Below, piece by piece: positions 1-9,353 of a stretch of 64,000 bases of DNA. The stretch spans positions 62,001-126,000 of the forward strand of contig NZ_CP026652.1 of NCBI RefSeq assembly GCF_002946835.1, read 5' to 3'. Position 1 is the first letter of the stretch; each line of letters begins with the position of its first letter. The stretch is from Streptomyces dengpaensis. Lineage in GTDB: Bacteria > Actinomycetota > Actinomycetes > Streptomycetales > Streptomycetaceae. The notes below the pieces were generated by a model. The model was not told where the DNA came from, ran no database searches, and saw only the letters and a program-made list of their open reading frames with translations. The position numbers were made by a program, and so were the translations under genes.

Positions 1-557
1 CGGACGGTCTTGAGGGCGCGGGCCCAGGACTCGAGCTGGTCGAACAGGGTGGTCGTGGCAGCGTCGTGCTGCTCGCCCGGCTTGAAGACGGAGAAGTTCT
101 CGAAGTCGGTGAACAGCGAGAAGGACAGCTGCTGACGTACGTGGGCCAACTGCAGTTCGCTGGCCACGCCCCGCAGGTGCTCGATGGCCCGAGCGCCGCC
201 GAGCGAGCCGTAGGAGACGAAGGCGGCGGCCTTGTTGTTCCACTCGCCGTACAGGTAGTCGATCGCGTTCTTGAGTACGCCGGAGGTGGAGTGGTTGTAC
301 TCGGGGGTCACGAAGATGTATCCGTCAAACTCGGCGATCTTGGCCGCCCACGCCTTGGTGTGCTCACCCTGGTACTGGCCCATGGCCGGCGGAATGGCCT
401 CGTCCAGGTGGGGCAGCGGGTAGTCGGCGAGGTCGACCAGCTCGTACTCGACGCCGGTGCGGGCGCCGGACCGGTCCACCACCCAGTCCGCGACAACCTT
501 GCCGTTGCGGCCGGGCCGGGTGCTGCCGAGGATGACGGCGATCTTCAGGTCACTCAT
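1..557 (-). CDS. NADPH-dependent FMN reductase, C-terminus beyond the window edge
   Basis: Reading leftward from an ATG at 557, an open frame continues off the left edge, so about 185 N-terminal residues are visible. Residues 10-19 are LGSTRPGRNG, the phosphate-binding loop of flavodoxin-fold NAD(P)H:FMN reductases, and about residue 84 begins TPEYNHSTSGVLKNAIDYL, the second family signature. AAGGAG lies 8 nt before the ATG. The family reduces FMN, quinones or azo compounds in the cytoplasm. The gene is divergent from the MarR gene at 697 and shares its operator region, so it is probably the MarR target. The substrate cannot be inferred. Confidence 0.9.
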   Translation of the reverse strand, partial: MSDLKIAVILGSTRPGRNGKVVADWVVDRSGARTGVEYELVDLADYPLPHLDEAIPPAMGQYQGEHTKAWAAKIAEFDGYIFVTPEYNHSTSGVLKNAIDYLYGEWNNKAAAFVSYGSLGGARAIEHLRGVASELQLAHVRQQLSFSLFTDFENFSVFKPGEQHDAATTTLFDQLESWARALKTV

Positions 558-605
558 GGGGTCTTCTCCTTGATGGGCCGCCGATGCGAGGCCGACCCTT
601 TCATA

Positions 606-679
606 TGAACATTCATGTCACACTCTAGAGGACGGACTCATGAATGTTCAAGTGTGAGCGCGACTCCTGAACGTTCATG
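606..679. promoter_or_regulatory. Three palindromic operator-like sites between flavin reductase and marR
   Basis: TGAACATTCATG (606-617), CATGAATGTTCA (639-650) and TGAACGTTCATG (668-679) are three near-identical palindromic 12-mers in the 139-bp divergent intergenic region. A second inverted pair, TCACACT (618-624) and AGTGTGA (651-657), flanks the first two. MarR dimers bind palindromes of this kind. The placement suggests autoregulation and control of the reductase gene; binding is inferred. Confidence 0.7.
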
Positions 680-696
680 CCAGATAGACTCCGGGC

Positions 697-1245
697 ATGC
701 CTGAACAGCCTCCGCACCCGAACGATCAGCGCCGCTGGCTGACCCCGGCGGAGCTAAAGACATGGCAGCAACTCGGCCTGATGATGCAGAGACTGCCCAG
801 CGCCCTGGAAGCGCAGCTGCAGCAGGACGCGCACCTCAGTTACATCGAGTACTACGTCCTCGCCGGACTGTCCGAGCAGCCGGGACACCGCATGCGCATG
901 AGCGACCTGGCCGTCCGCGCCAACTCCGAACAGTCCCGCCTCTCCCACCTGATCAGCAGGCTGGAACGCCGAGGATTCGTCCGCCGCGAACCCGACCCCA
1001 CCAACGGCCGCTACACCCAAGCGATCCTGACCGAAGCCGGCCACGCCCACCTCGCCGAAGCCGCCCCAGGACACGTAGCCCGGGTACGCGACCTCGTCTT
1101 CGACGTTCTCGACCCCGCCGAACTCGACACCCTGTGCACCACCGCCGAGAGGATCAACGAGACGATCGACCGCCAGGAACAGCAGGCCAACCCCCACAAG
1201 AACACCGCCCCTCGGCAACCACAGCAGGACACCACGCCGCAATGA
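697..1245 (+). CDS. MarR family transcriptional regulator
   Basis: The 182-residue protein has the MarR winged-helix layout: helical N-terminus, YIEYYVLAGLSEQPGHRMRM, recognition region ANSEQSRLSHLISRLERRGF, then the wing with EPDPTNGRYTQAILTEAG (about residues 105-120). Family members are dimers released from DNA by small phenolic or oxidative ligands. The C-terminal tail after about residue 165 is Gln/Pro-rich and probably disordered. The divergent FMN reductase and three palindromes upstream suggest a redox or electrophile sensor. Confidence 0.92.
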   Translation: MPEQPPHPNDQRRWLTPAELKTWQQLGLMMQRLPSALEAQLQQDAHLSYIEYYVLAGLSEQPGHRMRMSDLAVRANSEQSRLSHLISRLERRGFVRREPDPTNGRYTQAILTEAGHAHLAEAAPGHVARVRDLVFDVLDPAELDTLCTTAERINETIDRQEQQANPHKNTAPRQPQQDTTPQ

Positions 1246-1492
1246 ACCTCGACGCGAGCAACTCCGGACATCCGACGTCGCACGCAACGACCCCGGCAAC
1301 AGCCGTCACGGTGGCGCCACTCATCCCCATCCCAGACGTCCTGAGATCCCTACCGAACCCGGGGCGGTTTGATCACACCGCTTGGTCCGGGCAAACGGGC
1401 GGGACCGGCCGCCGGCAGCCGTCGCCGACGCCCATACAAGCCACGCGCATGTACGGGGGCAGAGACCTGAAGCCCAGAGAGATCATGAGTGA

Positions 1493-2437
1493 ATGACCCG
1501 CCTACTGACTCGAAGCGACTTGCAGGCCGTGCTCGAGCCGGTGTCTTGCATGGCTGCGCTGCGCGACGGCTTCCGCGCCGCCGCCTCCCCGATAGCCGGA
1601 CAAAGAATACGTACTGACCTGCCATTTCCCGGAACGGCCACGGCTCTGATCCCCGGTGTACTGCCTGGCATCAAGGCGTACACGGTGAAAGTCAACGCCA
1701 AGTTCCCAGGTGCCCGACCAGCTCTGCGCGGAGTTGTCTGCCTCCACAGTGGTGATGACGGTCGACTTCTCGCGCTGATGGATTCCGCCACCATCACCGC
1801 ATGGCGCACCGGACTGGCTGCGGCCCTGGGAACCCACCTTCTGGCCAGCCCCGCCTCGGCGGCCGGGTCAGTACTCGGAGTGATCGGCGCAGGCGCGCAG
1901 GCCGAGCTCGTGGTGCATGGTCTGAGTGCCTTGCGACGGCATCGCGAGATCGTCATTCACGACTCGGATCCGGATCGCGCCCACGCCTTCGCCTCACGCC
2001 ACGACGGACGCCTCCTGACATCTGCCACACAGGTCGCCGCAGCCGCTGACATCGTCCTGCTCGCCACCTGGTCACGCTCACCGCTGCTCCGGCTGGCCGA
2101 TACCCGGCCAGGACAGCACATCACAAGCCTAGGAGCCGACGAACCCGGCAAACAGGAACTCGCCGCCGACCTGCTGGAATCTGCACTCCTGGTCGTCGAC
2201 GACCGAGAACTCGCCGCGACCACAGGCGCGCTGTCGGCCGCCGGCCTTGCGGCCTGGGCTGCCGAGGCCACACTCAGCGAGGTTCTGCGTGGCGACCATC
2301 CGGGACGTACCCGCGCGACGGACCGCTCCGTCTACGCGCCTGTCGGACTTCCCTGGCAAGACCTCGCTCTGGCGTGGGTCGCCTACCAGCAGGCAGAGCA
2401 GCATGACATCGGACAGAAGATCGACCTGCTCTCCTGA
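1493..2437 (+). CDS. Ornithine cyclodeaminase/mu-crystallin family protein
   Basis: 314 residues, close to the family length. A Rossmann segment VLGVIGAGAQAELVVHGLSA (about residues 128-147) binds NAD(P), and the N-terminal half carries family features such as IKAYTVKVNAKFPG with its conserved lysine. The family includes ornithine cyclodeaminase, alanine dehydrogenase, ketimine reductases and enzymes making siderophore or antibiotic building blocks, so the substrate is not assignable. The stop codon lies right at the junction with a transposase remnant on the other strand, so the extreme C-terminus could have been altered by that event. Confidence 0.85.
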   Translation: MTRLLTRSDLQAVLEPVSCMAALRDGFRAAASPIAGQRIRTDLPFPGTATALIPGVLPGIKAYTVKVNAKFPGARPALRGVVCLHSGDDGRLLALMDSATITAWRTGLAAALGTHLLASPASAAGSVLGVIGAGAQAELVVHGLSALRRHREIVIHDSDPDRAHAFASRHDGRLLTSATQVAAAADIVLLATWSRSPLLRLADTRPGQHITSLGADEPGKQELAADLLESALLVVDDRELAATTGALSAAGLAAWAAEATLSEVLRGDHPGRTRATDRSVYAPVGLPWQDLALAWVAYQQAEQHDIGQKIDLLS

Positions 2438-2439
2438 CA

Positions 2440-2622
2440 CTTCTCCGGCAGGTGGACCCACTGCGTTCCGGTCTGGAACTTGAAGGCGATCGCGTCGATC
2501 ACCTCCCGGTGATCCCGCCAGCGGCCGCCCCGCTTCGGCGTCCGGTCCGGGAGCAACGGCTCGATCCGAGCCCACTGCGCATCTGTTAACGGCACACCCG
2601 GACCAACAACCGACCGATCCAA
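2440..2622 (-). pseudogene. IS5-type transposase, N-terminal remnant
   Basis: Reading leftward from 2622 the frame gives a DUF4096-type transposase N-terminus (LTDAQWARIEPLLPDRTPKR, then RWRDHREVIDAIAFKFQTGTQW). Similarity stops after LPEK at about 2443, where family members continue through the catalytic domain. About 60 residues remain and no DDE residues survive. The break coincides with the end of the ornithine cyclodeaminase gene. Confidence 0.75.
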
Positions 2623-2640
2623 ACGAAACCGCCTAGTCGT

Positions 2641-2865
2641 GTGGGAGGGCGAACGACTGGCCCACCAGCCGGTCAGCTACTGCGCGCGGCCTTCGACCAG
2701 ACCGGCATCACTCCCCGGCAGCTGTGGACCGACCGCGTCCTGGACGAAGCCCGCCACAGCATTGATCCTGTCCATCTGGTCCGGCTGTTCGGCATTCACC
2801 CCAACACTGCCGTGCGGCCCTGCCGCGCATCCGCTGAGGATTCCGGCCGTCAGCTCGGCTGGGTG
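2641..2865 (+). pseudogene. Possible tyrosine recombinase C-terminal remnant
   Basis: The frame from 2641 contains ITPRQLWTDRVLDEARHS followed by DPVHLVRLFGIHPNTAV, which resembles from memory the C-terminal region of integrase-like proteins common in Streptomyces (DRILDEA...DPVHLMRLFGI...TAMRY). The expected following Tyr is replaced by RPCRAS, and neither a start nor an upstream catalytic domain is present. I treat it as debris with moderate doubt. Confidence 0.4.
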
Positions 2866-2959
2866 ACGCCCATCCCGGCGCCAGGCGACGTCTGGCGCAC
2901 GGGTTCCGGCGTAATCGCCTCCAGAAAGGTGCGACCCTGCGTACGCTCGTAGCCGAACA

Positions 2960-3238
2960 TCACCTGGCTTCCTCGGGATTGGTCGGGGCCAGAAGGCCGT
3001 CGCCCGGCCACAGAGACCACCCCGCTTCCGCCCAGGCCAGTTGCTTGCCGACCTCGCCCAGGACCTCTATACGTTCGGCGGGCCCATACGCATGACACCG
3101 CCCGGCCGCCGGGTCGTAGGCCCGCACCTCGCTGTGCGGGCCAGAGCACACCAGGGCACGGGCAATGTCCGGCAGGCCCAGGCTGAGAGCGTCGCAGTCA
3201 CGGTCACCGATGAGACAAAGTAGCCCTGATGTTGGTCG
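2960..3238 (-). pseudogene. C-terminal fragment of an unrecognised gene
   Basis: On the minus strand a frame reads LLCLIGDRDCDALSLGLPD, then HSEVRAYDPAAGRCHAYGPA, ending at a stop at 2960. Composition and codon use look coding, but there is no ATG, GTG or TTG with a ribosome binding site before a stop near 3265. A short alternative starts with GTG at 3151 (63 residues). I do not recognise the family; a 5'-truncated gene is the simplest reading. Confidence 0.3.
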
Positions 3239-3501
3239 ACTGAGGCGTCACGGTGACGTCAGCGTCGATCCGCAATCGCAAGAGTCCCTTTTTTGTCGCG
3301 CTCCCTCGCCTGAGGCTCACGGATTGACCGGCTGCCCGCTCACTTGACAGGTGCGAGCGGCAGCGGCGCTCCCAACTGCACGCCGCACTACTGACCGAGC
3401 TTCGCAAGACCTGCTTGCCGTTCGGCACGGCGCGTCGATAAACGGGTTCCCGAGCGGCAGCGGACGATTCCGGATCTTCGTGCGGCTGCGGGCGATGACC
3501 G

Positions 3502-3524
3502 GTGTGGACATAGTTTGTCCACAC
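3502..3524 (-). terminator. Hairpin downstream of the Roco gene
   Basis: GTGTGGACA (3502-3510) pairs perfectly with TGTCCACAC (3516-3524) around a 5-nt loop. It lies just beyond the Roco stop codon (3529, minus strand). There is no clear U-tract, which is common for actinomycete terminators. Confidence 0.5.
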
Positions 3525-3528
3525 TCGG

Positions 3529-5928
3529 TCAAGTAGTGAGTCCGGGTGGGACCCGACGACCGGCGATCTGCTGGCCGGGCAGGAGGAAGGCGTCGGGCAA
3601 CGGGGTCCCAAGCGCCCTGCGATAGGGCAGGGAGTGGTCCTTGCACAGCCAATAGGTCTCGCCCTCCGGGGTGGTGACCTTATCGAGACCGGCCCAGCGT
3701 TCCTCGGGGTCCAGCTCTTTCAGCAGCGTGTAGAGGGCCCTGTGGTCGGCATGGCGGTCCCCGCGAATCTGAGTGCTCATGCGCAGTTCCGAGCCGTCGG
3801 GTCCACGCAGCACGGAGGGCCCCGCCCCAGGCACCGTGTCGAGGACGGCTTTCATCAGCTCCAGGTCGTCCTTCAGCATTTCTCCAAGGTCAGCCGCGGC
3901 AACGCCGAGCACGGGGCCGACCAGCGGAACGGCGTACCGAAGTACCTTCAATACGCGCTCCGCATGCGAGAGCAGCATTGATTCCACTTCCGAGGTGACC
4001 CTGACCTCGTAGCCCTCGGCCGCAGGCATACGATGCCAGGCCCCGGGCGCCTCGCAGTACAGGCGCAGCCGCAGCACACGGCCCGGAAGCACCCCGAGCA
4101 TCCGGCGCCGGGGCATCTTGGCCACGGAGATGATGCTGGGACAGATCGCAGACTCCTGCGAGTTCCGCTGCCGCAGGGAGGCGAGGAAAGTGCGCTGCTG
4201 GTCCGCCGCGATCGCAGCTTGCTGTACCCGGGCTTCGCGTAGCTCGTCGAGGATGTCGTTGCTCCGGCTCTCGATTCCGGCCAACCGCCCTTCCATCGCA
4301 CTGCTGAGGTCGGACACACGTTGCTGGAGGGAGAAAGCCAGTTCGGTCATCCGGTCCGGCGCAGAAGTGCCCGTGCCCAGGAGCAGTGTCCGTACATCGA
4401 GGTCCTCCAGGTGGACTGGGCACTCCACGACCTCGCGGGGCTGGGGCAGACTGAGTCTGTGGAGAAGTTGGTCGTGGGGAAACTCGTGCGGACACGGTCT
4501 TCCCTGCACGATTCCGGGACACGGCACCAGCCGAACCACGTCCAGGCCGGGGTAGCGGCGCAGGGTCTGCTCGAAGCCGTTCTTGAGGACGGCGAAGAAG
4601 TCATGCGGGTACGGTCCGCAGGTCGCGATCTCAGCTGTCATGGTGTGCCGGTCCACGGTGACCAGTCCCAGATGCGTGGCGTCGTGGTCGCGCAGCAGCG
4701 CACCGCTGCGCCAGTGCAGCCCCGTGGTGAACCGGTGCTCGCGGGCGATGAACCAGGTCGGGATACCTGGCGGGACAGTGTTCAGGCGGTATCGCAACCG
4801 GATGAGGCGGCGGTGCCGTCGCCGCGCTGACTCCCACTCGCGGGCGTACGCGGGTGGTTCCCAGGGGAGCAGTTCCACCACCAGACTGCTGTGGCGGTCG
4901 GTTGTCCGGTAGGACAGGTCGAAGCGCTCCATCATGCTGATGAAGTGCTGGTGCAGGGCCACATCGAGGTCGGCCCACAGTGCCCTGCGGTGATCGGGGG
5001 TGAACACGCCGTCGTTCTCGCGTACTTGCCGGGCGTCGAGAACGCGGCTGATGTACGAGGTCAGCCACTGTGGGTGGAGAACGACGAGGTCCTTGAGCTC
5101 CTCATCGTCGGAGTACATCAGAATGTCCCCGAGACTGTGCAGGGCCGAGGCCAGTACAGCCTGTTGGAGAGGGTCCGTGACGGCGTTCTCGGCCATGAAG
5201 CCGTACAGCTGGGACGGTGTGACATACCGTTCGGAGCGGGCGCGCACCGCGTCGGCGGCCTTCAGCCAGTCGCGGGGCCAGCGCACGCCCATCAGCGGGA
5301 GGCGAGCGGCTTCGATGGCAATGCGTTCCCGCACTGCGTCGATGCCCAGGCCACTGGCGGAGTCCGCGGACATGCTGGCAACGATCATGCCTGGGTAAGC
5401 GGCCTGGATGGAGGACAGCGGTAAGTCAGCGGGGCGGGGATCCAGATGGGTGGCGACAAGGATCACCGGTGCCTGCGGGGCACGTGCCTTGATCAGGTCG
5501 AGCCAGTAGTAGAGCTTGCTCTCCTCCCAGCCCACTTGGGCGTCCCACAGCAGCAGGAACAGGGAGCGATCGGTCAGGAAGAACTGGTGCGTGGCGTGGT
5601 AAATGTCCTGGCCGCCGAAATCCCAAGTGGTCAAGTCCATGGTGATGTCGGAGTTCGGCGTCGGCGGCATGGGATGGCGCAGACGCAGCCGGGAGACCTC
5701 AAGTCCGTGTGTGCTGTTCTCGCCGAGGTCGAAGGGTTCTCCGCGCAGTGCCTTGAGCAGCGAGGTCTTGCCTGCCCGCCCCTGGCCGACCAGGAGCACC
5801 TTGGACGTCCACTGCCGCTCGGAGCCTTGGGCTTGTGAGGCCAGGAAGGCCAGGATGGCGGACCGGCCCCCGGAGATGATCTCGGGCGGCGGAGTGACCA
5901 GTGGATTGTCGTCGACCTCCAAGACCAC
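3529..5928 (-). CDS. Roco-type (Roc-COR) GTPase, leucine-rich repeats lost at an IS junction
   Basis: The 799-residue frame opens at GTG 5928 with LEVDDNPLVTPPPEIISGG, the end of a last leucine-rich repeat before the Roc domain. The Roc GTPase follows: P-loop GQGRAGKTSL (about residues 48-57), switch region WDFGGQDIYHATHQFF (about 103-118) and ATHLD (about 159-163). The COR dimerisation domain spans roughly 200-500, then a coiled segment and a C-terminal domain ending LDKVTTPEGETYWLC. Family members carry several N-terminal LRRs as sensor. Here the frame continues upstream for only a few codons before entering inverted repeat 5939-5958, so the sensor is missing. The start is uncertain and the gene may be a pseudogene. 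Roco proteins are signalling GTPases, some associated with bacterial conflict systems. Confidence 0.85.
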   Translation of the reverse strand: MVLEVDDNPLVTPPPEIISGGRSAILAFLASQAQGSERQWTSKVLLVGQGRAGKTSLLKALRGEPFDLGENSTHGLEVSRLRLRHPMPPTPNSDITMDLTTWDFGGQDIYHATHQFFLTDRSLFLLLWDAQVGWEESKLYYWLDLIKARAPQAPVILVATHLDPRPADLPLSSIQAAYPGMIVASMSADSASGLGIDAVRERIAIEAARLPLMGVRWPRDWLKAADAVRARSERYVTPSQLYGFMAENAVTDPLQQAVLASALHSLGDILMYSDDEELKDLVVLHPQWLTSYISRVLDARQVRENDGVFTPDHRRALWADLDVALHQHFISMMERFDLSYRTTDRHSSLVVELLPWEPPAYAREWESARRRHRRLIRLRYRLNTVPPGIPTWFIAREHRFTTGLHWRSGALLRDHDATHLGLVTVDRHTMTAEIATCGPYPHDFFAVLKNGFEQTLRRYPGLDVVRLVPCPGIVQGRPCPHEFPHDQLLHRLSLPQPREVVECPVHLEDLDVRTLLLGTGTSAPDRMTELAFSLQQRVSDLSSAMEGRLAGIESRSNDILDELREARVQQAAIAADQQRTFLASLRQRNSQESAICPSIISVAKMPRRRMLGVLPGRVLRLRLYCEAPGAWHRMPAAEGYEVRVTSEVESMLLSHAERVLKVLRYAVPLVGPVLGVAAADLGEMLKDDLELMKAVLDTVPGAGPSVLRGPDGSELRMSTQIRGDRHADHRALYTLLKELDPEERWAGLDKVTTPEGETYWLCKDHSLPYRRALGTPLPDAFLLPGQQIAGRRVPPGLTT

Positions 5929-5938
5929 CAGCCGTCTG

Positions 5939-5958
5939 AGTAGCTGTTGTCGTACCGA
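5939..5958 (+). repeat. Left terminal inverted repeat
   Basis: Reverse complement of 10088-10107 with 20 of 20 matches. It marks the point where the Roco coding sequence stops. Confidence 0.75.
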
Positions 5959-6027
5959 TCTTGGGGTTTGTCGATCGCACGGGAGTCCCGATTGGGTGGT
6001 CGCGGGGGTGCTCGGCGCATACGAGCA

Positions 6028-6081
6028 GGGCCTCCTGAACAGCTCGTTGGTGTCGAATCACCGAGCAACATCAGGAGGCCC
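6028..6081 (+). other. Long hairpin before the IS5 transposase
   Basis: GGGCCTCCTGA (6028-6038) is complementary to TCAGGAGGCCC (6071-6081), with partial pairing inside the loop. It covers the upstream edge of the transposase frame. Such structures often shield transposase genes from read-through expression; that role is inferred. Confidence 0.4.
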
Positions 6082-6083
6082 TG

Positions 6084-6857
6084 GTGCCGCAGTGTTCCGT
6101 GTCGACGGGCGGGCAGTCCAGTTCAGTCATGCTGGAGTGTGACTGTCTGGCTCACCGGTTCGGAAACGCCGCCGACAACGGGTCCAGGCAGCCGCGTTAT
6201 CCGACGGATATGACGGACGCGGAGTGGGCGGCCATCCGGCCGTTGTTGCCGGTGCCTGGCTGGATGCGCGGACGGGGAGGGCAGCCGGAGGCGTACTGCC
6301 ACCGGGCGATACTCGATGCGATCCGCTACCTGGTCGACAATGGCATCAAGTGGCGGGCGATGCCGGCCGACTTCCCGCCGTGGGACCGGGTGTATGCGTT
6401 CTTCCGCCGCTGGCGCGACCACGGCATGGTCAAGGAGTTCCACGACCGGCTGCGCGCCAAGGTCCGCGAGAAGTTGGGCCGCGACGCGGAGCCGACGGCC
6501 GGTGTGATCGACTCGCAGTCGGTCAAGGCGGACGCCGTCGTCGGCTCTGACAGCCGCGGGTTCGACGGCGGCAAGTTGATCAACGGGCGCAAGCGGCACG
6601 TCGTGGTCGACACGCTCGGCCTGCTGCTGGGGGTGATGGTCACCGCTGCGGACACCGGCGACCGCGCCGCCGCCCGGGTCCTGCTGCACCAAGTCGCGGA
6701 CGCGCACCATCGGTTGGCCCTGGTCTGGGCTGATGGCGGCTACACCGGCAGCCTCGTCGAGTACTGCCTGGCCACGCTCGCGCTGGTCCTGGCGATCGTC
6801 AGACGCAGCGACGACCAGAAGGGGTTCGTGGTGCTGCCCAAGCGGTGGATCGTCGAG
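6084..6857 (+). pseudogene. IS5 family transposase, 5' portion, split by insertion
   Basis: A DUF4096-like N-terminus (YPTDMTDAEWAAIRPLLPVP) is followed by a DDE domain: first Asp in AGVIDSQSVKADAVVG and second Asp in VWADGGYTGSLVEY. The frame breaks at LPKRWIVE, position 6857, where a serine-recombinase element begins. The missing tail, starting ERFFAHLMRTRRLARDYERR, resumes at 9354. Start choice is uncertain: ATG 6129 (MLECD) and ATG 6209 (MTDAEW) are alternatives to the long frame. The split copy should be inactive. Confidence 0.85.
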
Positions 6858-6877
6858 ATCTGTCAAGCACAGTGCAC

Positions 6878-9045
6878 TCATGGAGTCTGTTGCCCTGCTG
6901 TTTCGGCGGTCTCGGTCCAGATGCGGCGGCTGTACCAGCCAGGCGGACGTGTCCGGCGTTCGCGGAGTTCGGCGAGCTCTCGCTGGTCGGCGTGGGCGAT
7001 GAGCCGGTGGGGCCAGCGGCTCTCCCGGCGGGTGGTGATCCAGCCGCGGTTGATCCAGGCGTAGAGGGTGGAGGTGGTCATGTCCAGCTCGGCGGCCAGG
7101 TGCTTGAGCCACCACTCGTCCGGGCCGGGCTCTTCGCCGGGTGGTGCGGGACGGTGCCGGTGGACACGGCCTGCGGGGCAGGCGAGGCGGCGCATGAGGT
7201 CGCGGACGGTGGCCGCGGAGATCCGTTTGCCACCCTTCGCGGGCCTGAAGCCCTCGGTTTCCAGACGGTCGGCGATCCCGCTGGCGCCGATGCCCTGGCC
7301 TGCGAGTTCGCGGATCCGCTCGGTCAGTTGCGGGTAGTAGCTGAGCTGATCCAGCCGCTGGACCGGGCGGATGACCTCTCCCGCCGTAGTGGTCCCGCCA
7401 GCCCAGACGATCGTGACCTTCACCTGCTCGCTGGTGCCGAGCACGGTGACGGCGACCTTGTCGACGACCGCGCGAACGATCTCCTTGCGGTCCGCTGTCG
7501 TGGTGCTGCGCGCACGCCACAAACCCTCGATGTCGCCGGCCAGAGCCGTGAGGGTCTGCCGCTCGGCCGGAGTGAGGATGTGCGGGCTGCTGCGGGTGAA
7601 GCGGTCGTAGTCCTCGCGGAGTTGCTGCTGGGCGGCGAGTGCGTCCTCCCACTCCTTCTCCAGCTGGCGCACGACCAGGCGGTTCTCCGGTTCGGCGAGG
7701 TGGTGGCTGCGGCGGGCCCGGTCGGCGTCCTGCGCGGCGCGTTCCAGCCGCTGTGACCACAGCCGTTCCAGCTCGGCTCGCTCAGCCAGGACCTGGTCGG
7801 CCGCGTGCAGGGACACCTCGACGGCGGCGGGCGTGAGTGCCGCGAGGACCTGCTGCTCGACGAAGGCGTCCACGCAGGTGGAGTTGAGCAGCTGGCAGTT
7901 CTTCTCCGCGCCGTAGTTGGTCTTGTCCCGGGCGCACACGTATTCGGGCAGGGCCTTGCTGTGCTGGGTGTGGTAGCGCACGCTCATGCGCCGGTTGCAG
8001 CGTCCGCAGTGCACCAGCCCGGCCGCGAGGGCGGGGCCGCCCCGGACCGTGCCCATGGCTTCGGCGCGGGCGCGGTTGGCCGCCAGCTTCGCCTCGTTCG
8101 TCTCGAACTGGGTGACGGTGATGTAGGCGGGCAGGACGTTCGGGATCATCACATGCCATCCGTCCCGGGAGCGGACGACCCGTCCGGTGCTCGGCCGGGC
8201 CGGGTCCTGGCGGCGCGGGTCGATCCGGCGCCGCCCGTAGGCATAGATGCCGGCATAGGCGGGATTGTGCAGCAGGTTCTGCAACGTCATCCGGTTCGGC
8301 CTTCGCCATTCCAGGGTGCCCTTGTCCGGCCCCTCACGCAGCCGGATGCCTAACTGGATGTCATGGTCGACGAGATAGCGCAGGACACCGTGCAACGTGC
8401 CGAGCCGTTCGAACTGCGCGAAGATCACGCGAATCACGGTCTGCACCTGTTCGTCCGGGTCCAAAGTCACCTCCCCGGACGGGCGGCGGATGTAACCGCT
8501 GGGCAGAGGGAAGGCCAGCTCGCCTCGGCGGGCCTTGTTCAGGCGCCCGCTCCACATCCGTTGCTTGATCAGGTGAAGTTCGGCCTCGCTCATCGTGCCC
8601 TTGAGCCCCAGCAGCAGCCGGTCGTTGTACTCGGCCGGGTCGTAGACCCCGTCGGTGTCCGCCAGTACCGCACCCGACAGGGCACACAGCTGTCACCGAT
8701 CAGCTGGTACCAGTCCCTGCCGGAGCGGGCCAGACGGGACATCTCGATCCCCAGCACGAGACCGACGTGGTCCAGCCCGATCTCGGTGACCAGCCGCTGG
8801 AAGCCGGTGCGGGCCACCGCACTCGACCCCGACTTGCCCAGGTCATCATCGATCACCAGGACCCGGTCCGCCTGCCAGCCCAGCGCGACCGCCCGGTCTA
8901 CCAGGGCGTACTGCAACCGGGTCGACTCCTGGTGCTCGACGAGCTGCTGGCGGGTGGACTGGCGGACATAGATCACCGCGAGCCGCTGCAGGTGACGGTC
9001 GTCGATCTTGCTGCCAGGCCGCTCCCACGGCATCACCGAGGTCAT
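6878..9045 (-). pseudogene. Large serine recombinase, frameshifted
   Basis: Reading leftward from ATG 9045, the N-terminal resolvase domain shows AVIYVRQSTRQQ with the catalytic Ser, then ARTGFQRL and EMSRLARSGRDWYQLI. The frame shifts near 8690; the second frame resumes as VLADTDGVYDPAEYNDRLLL and runs to 6878. The second part has the recombinase domain, a zinc-ribbon region (VHCGRCNRRM, then YVCARDKTNYGAEKNC), a coiled coil and a C-terminal HTH (LDMTTSTLYAWINRGW). Together about 720 residues, as expected for the family. An apparent 5-nt excess near ATCGGTGACAGC causes the shift. Unless this is recoding or a sequencing error, the enzyme is inactive. Confidence 0.85.
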
Positions 9046-9057
9046 CGCCGGTCCCGC

Positions 9058-9330
9058 TCACTCGCCGTCGCGGCGGCCGACAACGCGCGGCTCGCCAGCC
9101 GCACCAACTGCCCCACCACCGCCTGCCGGTTCGCCCCCGGCAGTGCTGCCCACACCTGCCCGTCCGGCACCACCGGAATCGTTCTCTGGGGCCGACGTCC
9201 CTGTCGTCTCGCATGACGACCTGTTCCCCTCGTCGCTCAGCCGGCCCCGCAACCGTCGGGCCACAACGACCAAGCGCTGCAGGCCCTCACGGCCGATTAT
9301 CGGCGTCAGCCCGCTGCCTTGACTATCCAT
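9058..9330 (-). CDS. Small unknown ORF upstream of the serine recombinase
   Basis: The frame from ATG 9330 encodes 90 residues, beginning MDSQGSGLTPIIGREGLQRL and ending in a Gly/Ala-rich tail, and stops 12 bp before the recombinase ATG. The Met lies inside the element's right inverted repeat. It may be a short accessory gene of the element, or chance. No domain recognised. Confidence 0.35.
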   Translation of the reverse strand: MDSQGSGLTPIIGREGLQRLVVVARRLRGRLSDEGNRSSCETTGTSAPENDSGGAGRAGVGSTAGGEPAGGGGAVGAAGEPRVVGRRDGE

Positions 9331-9353
9331 AAGCGCAGTGTGCTTGGACGATG

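Larger units (their letters stand above)
6858..9353 (-). mobile_element. Serine-recombinase mobile element inserted in the IS5 transposase
   Basis: The IS5 reading frame is interrupted exactly here, and GAG is present at both junctions (6855-6857 and 9354-9356), as if a 2-3 bp core was duplicated. The ends are imperfect inverted repeats: CAAGCACAGTGCACTCATGGA (6864-6884) against CAAGCACACTGCGCTTATGGA read from 9346 down to 9326, 17 of 21 matching. Inside are a frameshifted large serine recombinase and a small upstream frame. Short core duplications are expected for serine transposases of the TnpX type, not for DDE enzymes. Confidence 0.75.

Noticed and set aside
6123..7760. 545-codon minus frame through the IS5 and recombinase region
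   Set aside because: Crosses the element junction and is out of frame with both recombinase parts; Arg/Pro-rich shadow.
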